Part shown: positions 1-7,132 of the stretch, piece by piece
Layout: every line of letters starts with the position of its first letter
Numbering within the stretch: position 1 is the first letter of the stretch
Source of the DNA: MGOM01 sp035455265
GTDB taxonomy: Bacteria > Chloroflexota > Anaerolineae > Anaerolineales > E44-bin32
Assembly: GCA_035455265.1 (NCBI GenBank)
Contig: DATIFK010000148.1
Location: forward strand, 1-17,278
Reading direction: 5' to 3'
Length of the DNA: 17,278 nucleotides
The notes under the pieces: generated by a model
Told to the model about the DNA's origin: nothing
The model's input: only the letters and a program-made list of their open reading frames with translations
The model's database searches: none
Made by a program: the position numbers and the translations under genes

Positions 1-586
1 AGCGGCTTTGCCGGCCAGGGAAGATGCTCAGGGCCGCCGTCCACAACAACGCCATCGACAAGCCGAAGTGGGCGCTCGCATACGCGGACAGAAACGGTAT
101 GGCTTCAGGGACCCACAGGTCCGGCGCCAGACCGCCAAAAGGCAGCCCGATCCACCCGAAACCGGATCCGATGAGGACCATCACCCAAGCCCATCGCCGC
201 CCTGGTCCATCCGGCGCCATGTGCCGGAGAAAGGCCGCGGCTGCTGCGAACATCGCCAGCGCGCCCAGAACCCTGGCGATGTGGAACACGACGAGAGGCG
301 GCAGATGCGTCCAGGCGGCTACGTGGCCGAGAAAGAGGTAGTACACGAAGAGGAAGGTGCCGCCCCCCGGTTGCGCGGCGTAGGGCAGCCGGAACAACCA
401 CGAACCCTCCATGCCCTGACGCATCTTGGCCAGGTAGCTGAACCCGTCCACCGGATTGAGGAGGAAGCCGCCGAAGACGAAGCCCGGAGGCTGGAGCGAG
501 GTGGCCAGGATGTAGGGGACGGTCGTCGCGGCGATGACCAGCAAGGCGGGCACGACGACACGGGGCCATCCGCCGCGGAGGGACAT
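1..586 (-). CDS. Polytopic membrane protein, possible GT-C-type glycosyltransferase (N-terminal part; cut by window edge)
   Basis: A minus-strand frame opens with ATG at 586 and runs without a stop to base 1, giving about 195 residues; the C-terminus lies outside the window. The product starts MSLRGGWPRVVVPALLVIAA and has several hydrophobic stretches, starting with a transmembrane helix at about residues 8-25 and followed by three to four more. An Asp-x-x-x-Tyr element in the segment NPVDGFSYLAKM, after the first helix, resembles the first-loop acidic motif of GT-C glycosyltransferases, but that family assignment is an inference. It diverges from the zinc-ribbon gene at 666 across 79 nt. A TACAAT box (599 to 594) ends 7 nt before the ATG, and no Shine-Dalgarno sequence is visible, so the mRNA may be leaderless. 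The coding call is firm; the function is uncertain. Confidence 0.72.
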   Translation of the reverse strand, partial: MSLRGGWPRVVVPALLVIAATTVPYILATSLQPPGFVFGGFLLNPVDGFSYLAKMRQGMEGSWLFRLPYAAQPGGGTFLFVYYLFLGHVAAWTHLPPLVVFHIARVLGALAMFAAAAAFLRHMAPDGPGRRWAWVMVLIGSGFGWIGLPFGGLAPDLWVPEAIPFLSAYASAHFGLSMALLWTAALSIFPGRQSR

Positions 587-593
587 GCCGGTT

Positions 594-599
594 ATTGTA
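594..599 (-). promoter_or_regulatory. -10 box of the leftward membrane-protein gene
   Basis: TACAAT on the minus strand lies 7 nt upstream of the ATG at 586, so the predicted transcription start falls at or next to the start codon. I see no good -35 hexamer at 16-18 nt. Confidence 0.45.
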
Positions 600-629
600 C
601 GCGGGGCGCGCAGCGACGCTATGCTCGCC

Positions 630-659
630 TTGCCCGCGCCTCCCTCGCGCATCTATAAT
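630..659 (+). promoter_or_regulatory. Promoter of the zinc-ribbon/NACHT pair
   Basis: A -35-like TTGCCC (630-635) is followed by an 18-nt spacer and a perfect TATAAT (654-659). The predicted transcription start, about 7 nt after the -10, coincides with the GTG start codon at 666. This suggests a leaderless mRNA, in line with the absence of a Shine-Dalgarno sequence. Confidence 0.65.
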
Positions 660-665
660 CCACCC

Positions 666-1367
666 GTGACCCGCGCCTCGCGCCTGTACGAGCTCCAAGT
701 CATCGATATCGCCCTGGACCGGGATCGAGCCAGGCTGGACGAGATTCGGCGGCGGTTGCAGGACGACCGCGCCCTGGCGGCGGCCCGGGAAGGGCTGCGC
801 CAGGCAGAACAACAGAGCCGCCAGGACGGGAAGGCTGTCCGCGAATCGGAACAAGCCGTCGCCGACCAGCAGGCCAAGCTCCGCGAAGTTGAAGGTAAGC
901 TGTACGGCGGCGGCGTCCAAAACCCGAAGGAACTGCAGGACCTGCAGCGCGACGCCGAAAGCCTGCAACGCCACCTGGCCACCCTCAACGACCGCCTGCT
1001 GGAGGCGATGCTGGCACAAGAAGGATCGGACCAGGCGCGCCAGGCGGCCGAGGAAGCGGTCCATCGGCGCGAGGCCGAGTTGGCGGACACGCACCACGAT
1101 CTGGAGCAGGAAGCCGCCAAGCTACAAGCCGACATGGCCAGGCGGTCGATGGAGCGAGAGCCGGTGGAAGCCGGCATCCCTCCCGATGACCTTGCGCTCT
1201 ACGCCCGATTGAGGCAAAGTTCCGGTGGCGTGGCCGTGGCGACGGTGAACGACGGCGCGTGCGGTGTCTGCGGTCTGGTCATGTCCGCTTCCGGACGCCA
1301 GGAGGTTCACTCGTCTCCGACGCCGGTTCGCTGCCGGCAGTGCGGGCGAGTGCTCTACGACGGCTGA
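666..1367 (+). CDS. COG1579-type coiled-coil protein with C4 zinc ribbon
   Basis: The product has 233 residues. Residues ~5-165 are almost entirely charged/Leu/Ala heptad sequence with a central break near GGGVQNPKEL, the pattern of the antiparallel coiled-coil hairpin of COG1579 proteins. The C-terminus is a four-cysteine zinc ribbon, C199-x2-C202 ... C223-x2-C226, as in the zf-RING_7/C4-type family. The family is annotated as predicted nucleic-acid-binding; its precise role is unknown. I chose GTG 666 because it sits directly after the TATAAT box and gives the family's usual N-terminus (SRLYELQVIDIALD); the frame is open further upstream, but that sequence is non-family and overlaps the divergent gene. 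The NACHT gene starts 6 nt after its stop, so the two are probably co-transcribed. Confidence 0.85.
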   Translation: MTRASRLYELQVIDIALDRDRARLDEIRRRLQDDRALAAAREGLRQAEQQSRQDGKAVRESEQAVADQQAKLREVEGKLYGGGVQNPKELQDLQRDAESLQRHLATLNDRLLEAMLAQEGSDQARQAAEEAVHRREAELADTHHDLEQEAAKLQADMARRSMEREPVEAGIPPDDLALYARLRQSSGGVAVATVNDGACGVCGLVMSASGRQEVHSSPTPVRCRQCGRVLYDG

Positions 1368-1373
1368 GGTGCC

Positions 1374-3770
1374 ATGTTCCAAAACATCTTCGGCTTCCAG
1401 TTCGACCTTCCGGAGTTCATCCTCGGCCTGGCGATCGGGGTGGCCCTGAGCAGCCTCGCCACCCGGTCGATCCCCTGGCTGGTCCAGGCCGGCAAGTGGA
1501 CCCAGGCCCAGGTCGGGCAGATCGCCGAGGGCGTGACCCCGGCCGGACCGATGGACCGCTACCGTCGCGAGATCGTCACGTTCGTCCAGTCCCTGCACGT
1601 GGCGCGCCCCCTGTTTCTCCTCGACGACATTGCCGTCGCTCCGCGCGTGCTGGCCCCACCGATCCCGAACGATCCGCAGCACGCCGACCCTCGACCGGAA
1701 GACACACTCGGGGTCGTCCCGAATCTACCCGACTGGAATCACCTGACGGCGATCTATCAGGGGCCGACGCTTTCCTTGCCGGAGGCGCTGGCCCATGGTG
1801 CCTCCCTTTTGCTCACCGGCGAGGTGGGCACGGGGAAGACCACAGCGCTGGCCTACCTTGCCGCGCGCGTGGCGCAGCACGATCCGTCGACGGGTCAACT
1901 GGCCGACTTCACACCGTTCTTGGTGCATGCCGCCAATCTGAGGGTCGAGCGCCGGGGTCACGACCCTCTGGACCCGCTCATCGCCGCGGCTCAGATGACC
2001 GTTTCGGGTGGAATGGCCTCGCGCATGCCCGGCTACCTGCGCACCGCGTTCAAGCAGAAGCGGGCCCTGGTTCTGGTGGATGGCCTCGATGAGTTCCCCA
2101 CGCAGGAGATTCAACCCGTGGCGGAATGGCTTGCTCGATTGCGCGAGGCCTATCCCGACACTCCCCTGGTCGTCGTCGGCCCCATCCAGGGATACAACGG
2201 TCTGGCGATGGAAGCCGGTCTGGCGCCGGTTCTGCTGGCACTGTGGACGGATTACGACCAGCGCCAATTCCTTACGCGCTGGGGAGCCTCCTGGCAACAG
2301 CACGTGTCGCCGACGATGCCGAAGAGCCGCCTGGGAGACCTGGACCCGAGCCTGATCACGGGCTGGATGATCGGCGCGGCTCGCGGAACCCCGCCGCTGG
2401 AGTTCACGCTGCGCACCTGGGCAGCCTTCGCCGGAGACGCGCGCGGCGGACTCATCACAGACGCCTTCGAGGCCTTTTTCGCTCGGGTGCTATCGGGTGA
2501 GGAGCGCCAGGCCGCCGAGGACGCTGCCTATCAGTGGATGAGCGAACCCTCCGGCGCGATCCCGGAAAGGCTGCTCCGCCGTGGCACTCCAACCGGCGAT
2601 CTCGTCGAGGCCGGCATCTTCGCCAAGCGCGACGGAGGACAAGTGTCCTTCGTGCAGCCGGGTCTCGGCGCGTACCTGGCCGCTCGGTCCATGACGGCGA
2701 CGGGGATTCCAGAGCCGGTCATCGATGGCGATTGGGCGCCGGGTCAGGCGGCCCTCCTGTACTTCGCCGCCGTCGGCGACGGCGGCCCGCTGGCGGAGCG
2801 CTGGCTGCAGGCAAGTCCGGATCCGGTCGAACGCGGCACGCTCAAGGCTGGCCGGCTTCTCCGGCACGCGCCGCGGAAGGCGTCGTGGAGGCAGGGCGTG
2901 CTGCGCGCCCTGGCGCAAGTGCTCCAGTCCTCCACCCGTCCGTACGGCCTGCGCCTAAGGATGGTTCACGCCCTGGTCCAGGCCTCGGAACCGACTTCGG
3001 GCATCCTGTTTCGGCGTCTCTTGGCGTCGGAGTCGCCCAGCACCAGGATCCTGGGGGCTCTGGGATTGGGCGGGGTGCGCGACGAAGAGGCGGTCCAGCC
3101 TCTGATCGAAACGATACGCAAAGACCGGGAGCTCCTCGTTCGCCAGGCCGCCTGTCTTGGACTGGTGGGGATTGGCAGCGAGGCCTCGATGGAGGCCTTG
3201 GGCCGAGCACTTCTTGGAGGCGAGGAAGGGGTCCGACTGGCGGCGGCCGAAGCTCTCGCCTGCAATCCCGACGAAGGCTACAACATGCTTCGGGATGCCA
3301 TCGAGGTGGACAACCTGCTGACGCGCCGGGCGGCCGTCTTTGGACTTTCGCGGGTTCCTGAACCCTGGGCCCTCGAACTCCTCGACAAGGTCCAGGTCGA
3401 TGACGGTCAGTGGGTCGTACGCGGCGCGGCTGCCGAAGCCGCCGAGCGTCGGCGCAAGCCGCCGTGGAAGGTCCGTCCGCCGCTGCGCGAAGCGGCCGAG
3501 CTGCCCTGGCTAGTTGCCTTCGCCACGCGCGTCGGCTCCAGCGTGGCCCCGGGCCGAGTGGCGCTCGAGATGTTACGCCGCGCCGTCAGCAGCGGGACTC
3601 CAGAGGAGCATTTGGCGGCTCTCGAAAGCCTGGCTTTCGTGGGCGGCGACGAATTCCGCATCGACATGCAGCAGGCACTGCGCTCCGAGCGGCAGGACGT
3701 GCGCGATGCGGCCTACGAAGCCTTGTGGCGGCAAGCCGCGGCAGGCTCCACGGTGGCGACACCCCTGTAG
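1374..3770 (+). CDS. Membrane-anchored NACHT-type STAND NTPase with HEAT repeats
   Basis: The product has 798 residues. Residues ~13-37 form a hydrophobic N-terminal anchor (FILGLAIGVALSSL). After a ~100-residue linker comes a P-loop NTPase domain with Walker A GEVGTGKTT (149-157, K155) and Walker B ALVLVDGLDEFP (231-242). The Asp-Gly-x-Asp-Glu form of Walker B is typical of NACHT domains. Residues ~520-770 contain HEAT-like helical repeats (for example around residue 558, ALGLGGVRDEEAVQPLIETI, and near the C-terminus). STAND NTPases usually oligomerise when a sensor domain binds its ligand; here the HEAT region would be the sensor and the membrane the site of action. I see no nuclease, protease or TIR effector. 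The start overlaps a GAGGTG ribosome-binding site that uses the upstream stop codon (1365-1371). The gene is probably in an operon with the zinc-ribbon gene. Function is unproven; defence or stress signalling is a guess. Confidence 0.85.
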   Translation: MFQNIFGFQFDLPEFILGLAIGVALSSLATRSIPWLVQAGKWTQAQVGQIAEGVTPAGPMDRYRREIVTFVQSLHVARPLFLLDDIAVAPRVLAPPIPNDPQHADPRPEDTLGVVPNLPDWNHLTAIYQGPTLSLPEALAHGASLLLTGEVGTGKTTALAYLAARVAQHDPSTGQLADFTPFLVHAANLRVERRGHDPLDPLIAAAQMTVSGGMASRMPGYLRTAFKQKRALVLVDGLDEFPTQEIQPVAEWLARLREAYPDTPLVVVGPIQGYNGLAMEAGLAPVLLALWTDYDQRQFLTRWGASWQQHVSPTMPKSRLGDLDPSLITGWMIGAARGTPPLEFTLRTWAAFAGDARGGLITDAFEAFFARVLSGEERQAAEDAAYQWMSEPSGAIPERLLRRGTPTGDLVEAGIFAKRDGGQVSFVQPGLGAYLAARSMTATGIPEPVIDGDWAPGQAALLYFAAVGDGGPLAERWLQASPDPVERGTLKAGRLLRHAPRKASWRQGVLRALAQVLQSSTRPYGLRLRMVHALVQASEPTSGILFRRLLASESPSTRILGALGLGGVRDEEAVQPLIETIRKDRELLVRQAACLGLVGIGSEASMEALGRALLGGEEGVRLAAAEALACNPDEGYNMLRDAIEVDNLLTRRAAVFGLSRVPEPWALELLDKVQVDDGQWVVRGAAAEAAERRRKPPWKVRPPLREAAELPWLVAFATRVGSSVAPGRVALEMLRRAVSSGTPEEHLAALESLAFVGGDEFRIDMQQALRSERQDVRDAAYEALWRQAAAGSTVATPL

Positions 3771-3937
3771 TCCCCCCTGATAGTTGCCTGGTTCCGCGTC
3801 CAAGATGCCGCTCGGTTTGCGACCGGGTGAAACGGCTGTAAGACCCATTCCAACTCGTATGTCAACGTCCTTCCGACCAGCGATTGTCGAGGAAAGACTC
3901 CAGGAGCGCACCGATCGAGCGCCCTTCGGACCAAAGA

Positions 3938-3949
3938 GGCTATATAGCC
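3938..3949. repeat. Perfect 12-bp palindrome GGCTATATAGCC
   Basis: The sequence GGCTATATAGCC is its own reverse complement and stands out as AT-rich inside GC-rich flanks. It could be a protein-binding site or part of a transcript-end structure; no -35 is well placed on either strand. Confidence 0.4.
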
Positions 3950-3987
3950 AGGGGGGTTGAAGGGGGGACAGCTTAAGTCCCGCCTGA

Positions 3988-4004
3988 GTCCCCCAGAGGG
4001 GGAC
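3988..4004. repeat. GTCCCCC-AGA-GGGGGAC hairpin, possible bidirectional transcript end
   Basis: A perfect 7-bp stem with a 3-nt loop lies 10 nt past the stop codon of the DUF167 gene. It is flanked by further G runs (4009-4014) and a partial direct repeat of AGTCCC. It lacks a U-tract, so it may be a 3'-end stabilising hairpin or an interspersed repeat rather than an intrinsic terminator. Confidence 0.45.
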
Positions 4005-4014
4005 CAAAGGGGGG

Positions 4015-4335
4015 CTAGTCCTCCCCAGTGCGATCGATCCACGCCTGCAGTCGCCGCTGGACTTCCTGGGCAGGCATCCCCGAAATCGAGATGATCTTGT
4101 CCAGCCCCTTTTCGCCGGCGACGATCTCGACGCGGCTCTTGCGAACGTCCAGCACTTCGGCCAGGAAGTCGAGCAGCGCGGCGTTGGCCTTGCCCTCCAC
4201 CGGCGGGGCCGTGACGCGCACCCGTAGGGTGCCGTCATCGAGAATCCCGGCCACCTCGGTGCGGCGGGCGCGCGGCGTAACCCGCACGGTGAGAGCCGCG
4301 CCGCGTTCGCCATTGTGAAGCTTGAATGCCCGCAT
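4015..4335 (-). CDS. yggU: DUF167 (YggU) family protein
   Basis: The product has 106 residues and carries the DUF167 signature: LTVRVTPRARRTEV near residues 15-28, then LRVRVTAPPVEGKANAALL (about 37-55) and SRVEIVAGEKGLDKIISI (about 67-84). This is a small alpha/beta family of unknown function, often encoded next to YggT. The ATG at 4335 lies 9 nt after the stop of yggT, so the gene is probably the last of the leftward operon. The C-terminal ~20 residues (AQEVQRRLQAWIDRTGED) extend slightly beyond the usual core. Confidence 0.9.
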   Translation of the reverse strand: MRAFKLHNGERGAALTVRVTPRARRTEVAGILDDGTLRVRVTAPPVEGKANAALLDFLAEVLDVRKSRVEIVAGEKGLDKIISISGMPAQEVQRRLQAWIDRTGED

Positions 4336-4344
4336 GTCCCTGCC

Positions 4345-4602
4345 TCAGCCCGTTCGGAGAATCTGGATGAGGACCGACTCCACAACCTGAATCAAGATGA
4401 TCAGGACCACTGGGCTGAAGTCGAACATGCCAACGGATGGCAGAAGGCGCCGAATCGGAGCGAGCATGGGTTCCACGACGGAATCGAGCGCCTGCTTGAC
4501 CGGATGGTAGGGAGGTAGGAAGTAGCTCAGCACGACGTCCACCAGGACCACCAGGCTGAGAACTGTGGCGACGAGTTGGACCATACCGATCAGGCCGCTC
4601 AC
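4345..4602 (-). CDS. yggT: YggT/YlmG family membrane protein
   Basis: The product has 85 residues with two hydrophobic helices, near residues 5-27 and 60-82. The connecting segment LDSVVEPMLAPIRRLLPSVG matches the YggT family motif (P-x-L-x-P-I-R-R-x-L-P). YggT/YlmG proteins are small inner-membrane proteins linked to cell division and membrane organisation; the molecular role is unclear. The start codon is GTG, overlapping the yggS stop by 4 nt (GTGA). A GGGGAGGG purine tract 4-5 nt upstream supports this start over the internal ATG at residue 7. Confidence 0.9.
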   Translation of the reverse strand: MSGLIGMVQLVATVLSLVVLVDVVLSYFLPPYHPVKQALDSVVEPMLAPIRRLLPSVGMFDFSPVVLIILIQVVESVLIQILRTG

Positions 4603-5342
4603 CCGCCCTCCCCAGTCCCTGCCGGCCGCTCCCCAAGGATAGCACGTCCTATACGAAGCATGGTGGCCCCTTCTTCGACCGCCACCTCGAAGTCATCGCT
4701 CATCCCCATCGAGAGATGGGGCCAATCCACGCGCAGCCGGTCGGCGGCAAAGGAGCGCAACTCCCGGAGGGATCGGAACGTGCGGCGTAGAACGGCGACG
4801 TCAGGTGTCATGGGGGCGATCGTCATCAAGCCCAGTACACGCAGACCCGGCAGCCGGCTCACCTGGTCGAACTCAGGCAGTGCGGTCGCCCATGCTCCTG
4901 GGTCGGGGAGCATCCAGCCGTCCTTCTGCGGCTCGCCCGACATGTTGCATTCGAGCAGGACATCCTGTTGCCGGCCGAGCTTGGCCGCGTGCTCGTCCAG
5001 GCGCAGGGCAATCTTTAGCCGATCGACAGAATGGATGAGGGCTATGTCCACCGGCAGATCTCTGACCTTGCGGCTCTGCACGTGGCCGATGAGATGCCAC
5101 TCGACGCCCTCCAGATCGGCGAGGGCGGCGACCTTGGGCACCAGTTCCTCGACGCGATTCTCGCCGAAGCGCCGCAGACCGGCAGCGTACGCGGCGCGGA
5201 GTACCTCGGGGTTGTGCCCTTTGGTGACGACTACGAGGCTGACCGCCGCGGGGGTTCGTCCCGCTCGAGTCGCTGAGGCCTCGATCCTCCGCTCGACGTC
5301 GTGGAGGCGGGAGGCGATCTCGGCCGTCGTTGTCCCTGCCAT
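4599..5342 (-). CDS. yggS: YggS/YlmE family PLP-binding protein (PLP homeostasis)
   Basis: The product has 247 residues with a type III alanine-racemase-like fold. It shows the family landmarks: VSLVVVTKGHN with the PLP lysine at K41, GLRRFGENRVEEL, WHLIGHVQSRK, LGLMTIAPM near the middle of the second half, and the phosphate-binding LSMGMSDDFEVAV followed by MLRIGRAILGER. The family binds pyridoxal phosphate without known catalytic turnover and affects B6 vitamer and amino-acid homeostasis. I chose the ATG at 5342 because it lies 4 nt after the pgeF stop and gives the canonical N-terminus (IASRLHDVERRIEASATRAG). Longer in-frame starts lie inside pgeF and add non-family sequence. It overlaps yggT by 4 nt. 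Confidence 0.92.
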   Translation of the reverse strand: MAGTTTAEIASRLHDVERRIEASATRAGRTPAAVSLVVVTKGHNPEVLRAAYAAGLRRFGENRVEELVPKVAALADLEGVEWHLIGHVQSRKVRDLPVDIALIHSVDRLKIALRLDEHAAKLGRQQDVLLECNMSGEPQKDGWMLPDPGAWATALPEFDQVSRLPGLRVLGLMTIAPMTPDVAVLRRTFRSLRELRSFAADRLRVDWPHLSMGMSDDFEVAVEEGATMLRIGRAILGERPAGTGEGG

Positions 5343-5346
5343 CGCG

Positions 5347-6129
5347 TCAGCCGACCCAGCTGACCAATGCAGCCAATCGTCCGGTATGTCCATGCTCGGC
5401 GCGGTGGGAATACCACAGACCGAGATCGCACGCCGTGCAGACGCCCGAGACTTCAACGTGGCGAACGCCTTCGTCCTCGAGGAGCGCCCGGTTGGCCGAC
5501 CACAAGTCAAAGAACGTCTGACCATCGCGCCTCGAGAGATGGGGCGCGGCGGCCTTCCCCAGGGAAGCCTCCAGCTGCGCCACCACATCGGGGCCGATGG
5601 GATAGTGGTGGGCGGCGATCGACGGGCCCAGGCCCGCGAGGAGATCCTCCGGCCGGCTGCCGAAGGTGGCCACCATGGTACGCACCAGCTGGCGCGCCGT
5701 CGCCCGCACCGTCCCCAGCCACCCGGCGTGCGCCATCCCGACGGCGCCGCGAACCGGATCGACCACGAGAATCGGAACGCAGTCGGCGAACCGCATGAAC
5801 AGCGTCACGCCCGGCGTGCGCGTGACCATCCCGTCCGCCTGGACCAGCGGAGCGTTGCCTCGCGGTCCGTCGACGACGATGATGTCGGCCGAATGCACCT
5901 GCCAGACGTCGTGGCTCGAAGCGGGATCCAGCCCCAGAGTCCGAAACGCTCGCAGGCGATTCTCGCTCACCCGAGGCGGGTCATCGCCCACCGTCCCGCC
6001 GACGTTCAGCGAATCCCACGGCGCCGGGCTGACTCCGCCCGTCCGGCTCAGAACTCCATGCTGGATCAGGTTGTCGGGAAAGGTATCGAAGCGATAGACG
6101 TGCGCGTCGCCGGCTTGCGCCAGAGGCAT
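5347..6129 (-). CDS. pgeF: PgeF/YfiH/YlmD family: peptidoglycan-editing or purine nucleoside phosphorylase-type protein
   Basis: The product has 260 residues and the three metal-ligand motifs of the family (PF02578): H79 in WQVHS, C117 in FADCVP and H134 in AHAGWLG. These are followed by LAGLGPSIAAHHYPIG, the conserved Gly-Pro loop. The N-terminal LSRTGGVSPAPWDSLNVG is also typical. Known members include a cytoplasmic enzyme that removes misincorporated L-Ser from muropeptide precursors and adenosine/purine phosphorylases; the sequence alone cannot decide between them. The gene starts 34 nt after the DUF2085 gene ends and is followed 4 nt later by yggS. A TGG-TACACT extended -10 box ends 6 nt before the ATG, so it may also have its own leaderless promoter. 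Confidence 0.92.
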   Translation of the reverse strand: MPLAQAGDAHVYRFDTFPDNLIQHGVLSRTGGVSPAPWDSLNVGGTVGDDPPRVSENRLRAFRTLGLDPASSHDVWQVHSADIIVVDGPRGNAPLVQADGMVTRTPGVTLFMRFADCVPILVVDPVRGAVGMAHAGWLGTVRATARQLVRTMVATFGSRPEDLLAGLGPSIAAHHYPIGPDVVAQLEASLGKAAAPHLSRRDGQTFFDLWSANRALLEDEGVRHVEVSGVCTACDLGLWYSHRAEHGHTGRLAALVSWVG

Positions 6130-6135
6130 GGCGTC

Positions 6136-6144
6136 AGTGTACCA
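6136..6144 (-). promoter_or_regulatory. Extended -10 element in front of pgeF
   Basis: Minus-strand TGGTACACT (6144 to 6136) fits an extended -10 (TGn plus TAnnnT) and ends 6 nt upstream of the pgeF ATG at 6129. No good -35 is visible. It would give an internal, leaderless transcript for pgeF-yggS-yggT-yggU. Confidence 0.4.
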
Positions 6145-6163
6145 CGCCGCGCGGGGAGATCGT

Positions 6164-7132
6164 TTACACGGCCGGCGCCTGCTCGGCGCCCGCCAGCTTG
6201 GCGGTGACGAAAGCGACCGTCTCCGACATCGACTCTTCGACGTACGGATAGGCCATCCAAACGTTCGCCAATCCGAACAACAGCCCCGTCAGGGTACGCA
6301 GCAGCGGCGTGCTTTCGCGCAACGGTAAGAGCGCGGAGAACACGGGCAGCTCGGACAGGAGCTGGGTCCCCCCGTCGAGAGCCATCGGGACGATACCGAT
6401 CAGGAACCACGCCCAGGTTGCCAGCGGGCGGAGCCTGCGCCGAACAACGGCGAAGCCCAGCCCTCCCAGAAGCAGCCCGGCGTAGATGGCGACGTCCCGT
6501 TCGCAGAAGGCGACCTTGTAACCGACCTGATCGTTGCCGACGAATCGCCGCGCCGCCGAGAAGTCCGTCTCGGACTGTCCGGTGGCGACCCCGTACGTCA
6601 GCCCCCCGACACCCGCGCGAGCGAGGGGATAAGCTGCGCGCTCCCCGAAGAGGAACCAGCTGCGGAAGGCGAACTGGTGGCACAGCGGCGAGTAGACCGT
6701 GTAGATCCAACGCGCCGGAGTCGTGGCGCCGACTTTCATGAGGGTCGGTGCCAGGAACGGCAGGCCGACGAAGACCAGCAGAGCCAGGTTGAAGGCCGCC
6801 AGCCAGTGCCGCGCGAAACCGAGGACGATCCGGTTGAGCCGGATGGCTTGCTGCCGGGCGCGCCCGGTGAGCGGAGGTTTCTCGACCCTTCCTGTCTCGG
6901 CGGCCGCCAGAGTCACCTTCAGGTCCGTCACCGTGATCGGGGCCCGCAGCGTGTAGGGCCCCACCGTCACCACCGGCACCGCCTCGCCGTAGCGCGCCAG
7001 CAACGCCCCGTCGCTCTCGACATTGACTTCGACGAGCTGATGGGGGTGCGCTGCCTGAAGGCCGGCCAGGGTTTGCTTCACTTCGTCGCACAGCCCGCAG
7101 TCCGGCCTGGTGAAGAGAGTGACGCGCATCAT
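6164..7132 (-). CDS. Glutaredoxin-like (DUF836) domain fused to DUF2085 membrane domain
   Basis: The product has 322 residues. Residues 1-80 resemble the DUF836 glutaredoxin/thioredoxin-like fold: VTLFTRPDCGLCDEVK with the redox pair C12-x2-C15, then VPVVTVGPYTLRAPIT around 52-67. Residues ~100-300 form a polytopic membrane domain with roughly five helices and DUF2085 marks: YSPLCHQFAFRSWFLFG (C151-H152) and FCERDVAIYAG (C210). DUF2085 has no known function; its conserved Cys/His could bind metal or form disulfides. The fusion places a cytosolic thiol domain on a Cys-rich membrane protein directly behind tlpA (4-nt ATGA overlap) and ccdA, suggesting a thiol-redox role. An alternative start is the second ATG at 7129. 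Confidence 0.85.
   Translation of the reverse strand: MMRVTLFTRPDCGLCDEVKQTLAGLQAAHPHQLVEVNVESDGALLARYGEAVPVVTVGPYTLRAPITVTDLKVTLAAAETGRVEKPPLTGRARQQAIRLNRIVLGFARHWLAAFNLALLVFVGLPFLAPTLMKVGATTPARWIYTVYSPLCHQFAFRSWFLFGERAAYPLARAGVGGLTYGVATGQSETDFSAARRFVGNDQVGYKVAFCERDVAIYAGLLLGGLGFAVVRRRLRPLATWAWFLIGIVPMALDGGTQLLSELPVFSALLPLRESTPLLRTLTGLLFGLANVWMAYPYVEESMSETVAFVTAKLAGAEQAPAV

Larger units (their letters stand above)
3771..4014. other. Convergent intergenic region with G/C-run repeats
   Basis: This gap lies between the end of the plus-strand NACHT gene and the end of the minus-strand DUF167 gene. I see no convincing ORF. It carries a 12-nt perfect palindrome (3938-3949), several runs of five to six G or C, and a perfect 7-bp stem hairpin (3988-4004). 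No U-rich tract follows on either strand, so a canonical intrinsic terminator is not evident. Confidence 0.6.

Noticed and set aside
105..1097. Minus-strand open frame spanning the membrane-protein and zinc-ribbon genes
   Set aside because: It crosses the divergent promoter region and overlaps two genes with better evidence; the product shows no family features.
4576..6207. Plus-strand open frame of about 540 codons opposite yggS and pgeF
   Set aside because: It spans two well-supported genes and their junction on the other strand, which a real gene would not be expected to do; its composition is low-complexity.
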